This document shows positions 5,477-9,330 of a stretch of DNA of 9,330 nt, in pieces. Numbering within the stretch: the stretch's first letter is position 1; each line of letters opens with the position of its first letter. The stretch spans positions 1 through 9,330 of the forward strand of contig CAISDR010000371.1 in the NCBI GenBank assembly GCA_903884125.1, written 5' to 3'. The DNA is from an uncultured bacterium (lineage in GTDB: Bacteria > Pseudomonadota > Alphaproteobacteria > CAISDR01). A model generated the notes under the pieces. That model did not search any database and was not told where the DNA came from. It worked only from the letters and a program-made list of their open reading frames with translations. The position numbers and the translations under genes were made by a program.

Positions 5477-6904
5477 ATGACCGACATTGAGCAGCTTTCC
5501 ACATTTATTGCGGCACGTTTTGATTCCGAGATCATTCCGGCGCTGGTTGACTATATTCGTATTCCCAATAAATCGCCCGCTTTTGATCCTGCCTGGGCAA
5601 GCCATGGGTATATGGATCAGGCGGTGCGGCTGCTGGTGGATTGGGCACAGCCGCATGTGGACAGCTTGCCGGGCGCGCGCCTTGAGGTGATCCGGCTTGG
5701 TGAACGTACACCGGTGATTTTCATTGAAGTGCCCGGCGCCGGGGATGAAACCGTTCTGCTTTATGGGCATCTGGACAAGCAGCCGGAAATGACTGGCTGG
5801 GCAGAAGGCACCGGGCCATGGGTGCCGGTGATCAGGGATGGGAAGCTGTATGGTCGCGGTGGTGCCGATGACGGTTATTCACTGTTTTCTGCTCTGACTG
5901 CGATTGAGGGGTTGGCGGCACAATCCATTCCCCACGCACGATGTGTTATCCTGATCGAAGCATGCGAGGAATCCGGGTCATATGATTTGCCCGCCTATGT
6001 TGATCATCTGGCGGATCGCATTGGCACACCATCGCTGGTTATTGCGCTGGACAGCGGTTGTGGGAATTATGATCAATTATGGCTGACAACATCCTTGCGG
6101 GGGATGACGGGCGGCACGCTCAGGGTTGATGTTCTGGACGAAGGTGTTCATTCGGGTGATGCATCGGGCATTGTCCCGTCCAGCTTCCGCATAGTGCGCC
6201 AACTGATCTCGCGCCTTGAAGACGAGGCAACCGGCGAAATCAAACCGGCCGAATTGCACGCTCAGGTGCCAGCCGAACGCATCGCACAGGCACGGGTTGC
6301 CGCACAGTCGCTGGGCGATGAGGTACATACAAAATTTCCCTTTGCCAATGGCACCAGACCGATCAGTGATGATCTGGTGCAACTGGTATTAAACCGCACA
6401 TGGCGTCCGCAATTATCCGTCACCGGGGCCGAGGGCTTGCCGCAACTGGACAGCGCGGGCAATGTGTTACGGCCTTATACCGCGGTGAAGCTGAGCCTGC
6501 GTCTGCCGCCGACCCTTGATCCGAAGCGGGCGGGTGAATTCGTAACCGAGTTATTGCAGCGTGATCCTCCTTATGGTGCGCATGTGGAATTCAAACTTGA
6601 AAAGGCAGGAGCCGGGTGGAATGCGCCAGCGTTAAGCCCGTGGCTGGAGCAGGCGATTGATCTGGCATCACGACAGATATTTGGCGCACCGCCTGCATTG
6701 ATGGGCGAGGGGGGAACCATCCCCTTTATGGGCATGCTGGGTGAGAAATTTCCGCAGGCGCAATTTGTAATTACCGGGGTATTGGGACCGCATTCAAACG
6801 CCCATGGTCCCAATGAATTCCTGCATCTGGCCACCGCGCAGAAGGTGACGGCGTCAGTAGCACTGATCCTGCGTGATCATTTCAACGCTTTCGCGGCTCA
6901 CTGA
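5477..6904 (+). CDS. M20 family metallopeptidase (dinuclear zinc dipeptidase-like)
   Basis: A 475-residue cytoplasmic enzyme with the M20 di-metal site. Visible residues are H98 and D100 in LLYGHLDKQPE, bridging D131 in GRGGADDG, the catalytic/ligand pair E164-E165 in EACEESGS, D192 in IALDSG, and H443 in SNAHGPNEF. The middle part (about 208-385) is the lid/dimerisation domain and contains NRTWRPQLSVTGAEGLP (306-322) and LRPYTAVKLSLRLPP (331-345), typical of the CNDP/dipeptidase-like branch. Such enzymes hydrolyse dipeptides or N-acyl/N-carbamoyl amino acids; the substrate here is not determined. All expected metal ligands are present, so it should be active. The start at ATG 5477 is reached 24 bp after the preceding gene, with only a weak ribosome site (GGAT). 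The last 23 bp overlap the 3' end of the convergent MFS gene. Position in the operon suggests it acts on an amide-bonded compound in the same pathway, which is inference. Confidence 0.92.
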   Translation: MTDIEQLSTFIAARFDSEIIPALVDYIRIPNKSPAFDPAWASHGYMDQAVRLLVDWAQPHVDSLPGARLEVIRLGERTPVIFIEVPGAGDETVLLYGHLDKQPEMTGWAEGTGPWVPVIRDGKLYGRGGADDGYSLFSALTAIEGLAAQSIPHARCVILIEACEESGSYDLPAYVDHLADRIGTPSLVIALDSGCGNYDQLWLTTSLRGMTGGTLRVDVLDEGVHSGDASGIVPSSFRIVRQLISRLEDEATGEIKPAELHAQVPAERIAQARVAAQSLGDEVHTKFPFANGTRPISDDLVQLVLNRTWRPQLSVTGAEGLPQLDSAGNVLRPYTAVKLSLRLPPTLDPKRAGEFVTELLQRDPPYGAHVEFKLEKAGAGWNAPALSPWLEQAIDLASRQIFGAPPALMGEGGTIPFMGMLGEKFPQAQFVITGVLGPHSNAHGPNEFLHLATAQKVTASVALILRDHFNAFAAH

Positions 6905-8168
6905 CCCGCCAGATCAGAACACCAAGGGCTGCCAGTTCGAAAAAGATCGACAGCATGAACAGTGGCGCATGACCGGCAGCAGCTGCAAAAACGCCACCGG
7001 CAATAGGGGCTATGGCTGACAGCGCGCCTTCAACTGTTCCGGTCAGTGCAAGGCGCATCGCGATATCATTTCTGGCACCAAATTCCAGCACCATGGTCTG
7101 CGACGACATCTGATAGCCGCATTGGGCAGCGCCCAGCCCGAAAAAGGCGGCAAATAATAATGCTGGCTGGTGGGTTGCAACCAGCAGCACAGTGGCACAA
7201 GCCCATAAAACCAGCGCCAGCAGCAGAACAAGTCGGAAACCATTCCTGTCGCCCAGATAGCCCCAGACCAGATTGGCCAGCGTATCAGCACCCAGATAGG
7301 CCAGTGACAGCAGGCCGATGCTGGTGCCGTCCAGATGAATTACACTTGCGGCATAGACAATATAGAACGGACCGGCCACGCGGCCCGCATTGGCCAACAC
7401 CAGCACCCACATGAAATCGCGAAAGTTCTTATCGCCCGTCAGCAATGCCGGGAAATCACGCAATCGTTCCGACATGGCGGTCTGTGGGCGCACCTGTGGC
7501 GGTTCGGGTTCACGCATGATCGATTGCAAAACCATCAGGCCCAGCGATGTCAGCGCAAAGGCCAGCAGAAATGTGGTGGCATATCCATTGCCCAGAACAT
7601 TTTCGCCAATCAGATAACGACCGGCCGCATAGGACAGGACGGCTGCAATCAGGCCACCAGTGGTATTGCGCCAGGCCTGTAATCGCCCGCGGCGTTGTAC
7701 CGGGATCACCTTGGCCATCAGAAACTGAAACGTCACCCGTTGTGGTCCGCTGAAAAGCCCCAGGGTAAACAGCGACAACAGGATTGCCACCAGCAGGGGC
7801 GTATCGGTCAGTGTCCACCCCGCAATCGCCATGCCCAGAATAGGCATGCGCATCCCGATGCCCAGCCTGACGGCCACTGGCATCACCCGCTTGCGGTGTT
7901 CGATCAGATTGGCACCCCAGATCTGGCTCAAAACGCCGCCCAGTTGCTGCAATGCCAGCCCAAGGCCCACCAGTGCTTCTGATCCGGACAGAAGATGAAG
8001 GTAAGCCGGCACAAAGGTCGGTGCATTAACCAGCCGAAAGCCGGTCATGCCCAGCATGCCGTGAACAAAATGGGCAACATAATTGCGCGGCAGATTTTCC
8101 AGCACAAAGCGGTCATAAGCCGCTTCACGCTCATCCAGGCTGGGGTCATTTTCGGCAGGCATAGTCAT
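6882..8168 (-). CDS. MFS transporter
   Basis: A 428-residue membrane protein of usual MFS length, with about 12 hydrophobic segments. The first 30 residues are acidic and cytoplasmic, TM1 starts near residue 33, and a charged loop at about 217-250 (MREPEPPQVRPQTAMSERLR) separates the two six-helix halves. WGYLGDRNG (302-310) is the motif A equivalent between TM8 and TM9, while the first-half copy is degenerate (WGANLIEHRKR, 84-94). The tail ends RVSEPRKR. It should move a small solute across the inner membrane with ion coupling; direction and substrate are unknown. AGGG 8 nt ahead of the ATG at 8168 supports the start. Its stop lies inside the M20 gene on the other strand (23-bp tail-to-tail overlap), with no room for a separate terminator. 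Proximity suggests, but does not prove, a link to the peptidase operon. Confidence 0.9.
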   Translation of the reverse strand: MTMPAENDPSLDEREAAYDRFVLENLPRNYVAHFVHGMLGMTGFRLVNAPTFVPAYLHLLSGSEALVGLGLALQQLGGVLSQIWGANLIEHRKRVMPVAVRLGIGMRMPILGMAIAGWTLTDTPLLVAILLSLFTLGLFSGPQRVTFQFLMAKVIPVQRRGRLQAWRNTTGGLIAAVLSYAAGRYLIGENVLGNGYATTFLLAFALTSLGLMVLQSIMREPEPPQVRPQTAMSERLRDFPALLTGDKNFRDFMWVLVLANAGRVAGPFYIVYAASVIHLDGTSIGLLSLAYLGADTLANLVWGYLGDRNGFRLVLLLALVLWACATVLLVATHQPALLFAAFFGLGAAQCGYQMSSQTMVLEFGARNDIAMRLALTGTVEGALSAIAPIAGGVFAAAAGHAPLFMLSIFFELAALGVLIWRVSEPRKR

Positions 8169-8265
8169 GCCAACAGCCCTACCATTGCAGGCGGTTCGGT
8201 ACCAGCGCCAGTGTCAGGCCCGACCCCTTGCGCCATGGACGCTGCCATGCTCGTCTGGTCGGGAA
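8169..8265. promoter_or_regulatory. Short divergent gap between two MFS genes
   Basis: This 97-bp interval must hold the start signals of both transporter genes, but I see no good -35/-10 pair on either strand. It contains an inverted repeat, CCCGACC at 8219-8225 with GGTCGGG at 8257-8263, perfect over 7 bp with a 31-nt spacer. The right arm ends 2 nt before the proposed start codon at 8266 and would cover any ribosome site there. On the minus strand AGGG stands 8 nt ahead of the ATG at 8168. Confidence 0.3.
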
Positions 8266-9330
8266 ATGACCCGGACCCAAACCATTGTCATGATCGCCAA
8301 GGCCGCGCGCGCATTTGCCGATGGTATCATGGGGGTGATCCTGCCGCTGTTTCTGATTGGGATGAATTTTTCGCCAACCGAAATCGGCATTTTTGTAACC
8401 CTGACATTGCTTGGGTCCGCCATCGCGACGCTATCTGTCGGTCCGCTATCAATGCATATTTCTGAAAAAGCGCTGTTGCTGATTGTATCAGCACTGATGG
8501 CGCTGACCGGCATTGGCATGGGTCTGTCCTCTGCCATGATTCCGATATTTCTGATTGGGCTGATTGGAACATTCAATCCATCAGGTGGGGATGTGACCCC
8601 ATTTCTGCCACTTGATCACGCCCTGCTGGCCAGTGCGGATCGTCAGCATGACCGGACGAAGCTTTTTGCAAATTATGCGGTCATCGGGGCTTTTGGCAGC
8701 GCCATTGGTGCGCTGGCTGCCAGTTCAATAACCGACGGGCTGTCATTTCTTGAAATTTCGCCAGATTTTACTGCACGGGGAAGTTTTCTTTTCTATGGCA
8801 TGGTTGGCGCAGTCGTGCTGGCATTGTATCGGCAATTGCCGGAATCTGCCGACACGGGCAGGACATCCCCCGTGAACATGGGCGTCACTTCCCGACGTCA
8901 GATCTATCTGCTGGCCGTCTTGTTCAGTCTGGATTCATTTGGTGGCGGATTTTTAATTCAGACATTTCTGGTGGTCTGGCTGCATCAGACATTTGCCCTA
9001 TCAGTCTCCGCAACCGGTGCAATATTCTTTGCCACAGGTCTTTTGGGTGGCGCTTCGCAGTTTGCGGCTGCCTGGCTGTCTCGGCATATCGGCCTGGTGA
9101 ACACTATGGTGTTCACACATATACCGGCAGGACTGTGCGCAATAGCGTTGCCTTTTTCGCCCAGTCTTGAAGTAGCGCTGGCGCTGCTTTTTCTGCGCGC
9201 CAGTCTGCAGCAGATGGACGTGCCGGTGCGGTCATCCCTTGTGATGTCACTGGTCAGGCCGAATGAACGTGCGGCGGCAGCCGGTATCACCAACGTCCCA
9301 CGGTCACTGGCCGCCGCCGCCAGCCCGGCA
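8266..9330 (+). CDS. MFS transporter, C-terminus cut by window edge
   Basis: An open frame from ATG at 8266 runs 355 codons to the window edge without a stop. The product is strongly hydrophobic with about 10 visible membrane segments. It opens MTRTQTIVMIAKAARAFADG, with TM1 near 20-33. FNPSGGDVTPFLPLDHALL (103-121) and QQMDVPVRSSLVMSLVRPNE (315-334) followed by AAAAGITNVPRSLAAA recall a branch of the MFS seen in many bacteria. A charged loop at about 188-212 divides the halves. Typical members have about 400 residues, so some 40-60 are missing to the right. The start is not secure: no clear ribosome site is seen, M9 (8290) is an alternative, and an in-frame ATG at 8167 would add 33 residues without membrane character. 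It is divergent from the other MFS gene, to which it shows no obvious close similarity. Substrate unknown. Confidence 0.85.
   Translation, partial: MTRTQTIVMIAKAARAFADGIMGVILPLFLIGMNFSPTEIGIFVTLTLLGSAIATLSVGPLSMHISEKALLLIVSALMALTGIGMGLSSAMIPIFLIGLIGTFNPSGGDVTPFLPLDHALLASADRQHDRTKLFANYAVIGAFGSAIGALAASSITDGLSFLEISPDFTARGSFLFYGMVGAVVLALYRQLPESADTGRTSPVNMGVTSRRQIYLLAVLFSLDSFGGGFLIQTFLVVWLHQTFALSVSATGAIFFATGLLGGASQFAAAWLSRHIGLVNTMVFTHIPAGLCAIALPFSPSLEVALALLFLRASLQQMDVPVRSSLVMSLVRPNERAAAAGITNVPRSLAAAASPA

Noticed and set aside
8167..8265. Upstream in-frame ATG at 8167 for the second MFS gene
   Set aside because: It would add 33 polar, Pro/Gln/Arg-rich residues and start inside the start codon region of the opposite gene; not typical of this carrier type.
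7995..8465. Plus-strand open frame of 156 codons across the divergent MFS gap
   Set aside because: It overlaps the 5' ends of both transporter genes in a different frame or strand, and its product has no membrane or domain character.

Overview
The window looks like chromosomal DNA of a proteobacterium, most likely an alphaproteobacterium. GC is moderate (mid-fifties by eye), the genes are tightly packed with ATGA-type stop/start overlaps, and several proteins resemble families common in sphingomonad-like or marine alphaproteobacteria: a HapK/RedY-like protein, a GlcG/HbpS-like protein and an M20 dipeptidase. This placement is inference; there is no rRNA or other marker gene. I see no tRNA, rRNA, CRISPR array, insertion sequence or integrase.

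Layout. (1) Positions 1-1625, minus strand: a two-gene operon of a class I SAM-dependent methyltransferase with a long N-terminal extension, overlapping by the ATGA junction a small protein of unknown function that runs off the left edge. (2) Positions 1626-1766: a divergent control region with two adjacent inverted repeats. (3) Positions 1767-6904, plus strand: a compact run of five genes encoding a small HapK/RedY-family protein, a classical short-chain dehydrogenase (SDR), a trimethylamine dehydrogenase/2,4-dienoyl-CoA reductase-type FMN/4Fe-4S/FAD oxidoreductase, a GlcG/HbpS-family protein and an M20 metallopeptidase. The first three are joined by an overlap or a 4-nt gap. A 74-bp gap before the fourth may hold a second promoter. 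(4) Positions 6882-8168, minus strand: a complete MFS transporter whose 3' end overlaps the peptidase gene tail-to-tail. (5) Positions 8169-8265: a short divergent gap. (6) Positions 8266-9330, plus strand: a second MFS transporter, cut by the right edge.

Together the genes have the look of a small-molecule metabolism locus: two redox enzymes, a methyltransferase, a small alpha/beta-barrel protein, a hydrolase for amide-type bonds, and two membrane carriers. The substrate cannot be read from the sequence. The most notable features are the HapK/RedY-type gene with no prodigiosin-type genes around it, an unusual active-site region in the flavoprotein (His where relatives have Tyr), and the paired dyads in the divergent promoter region.
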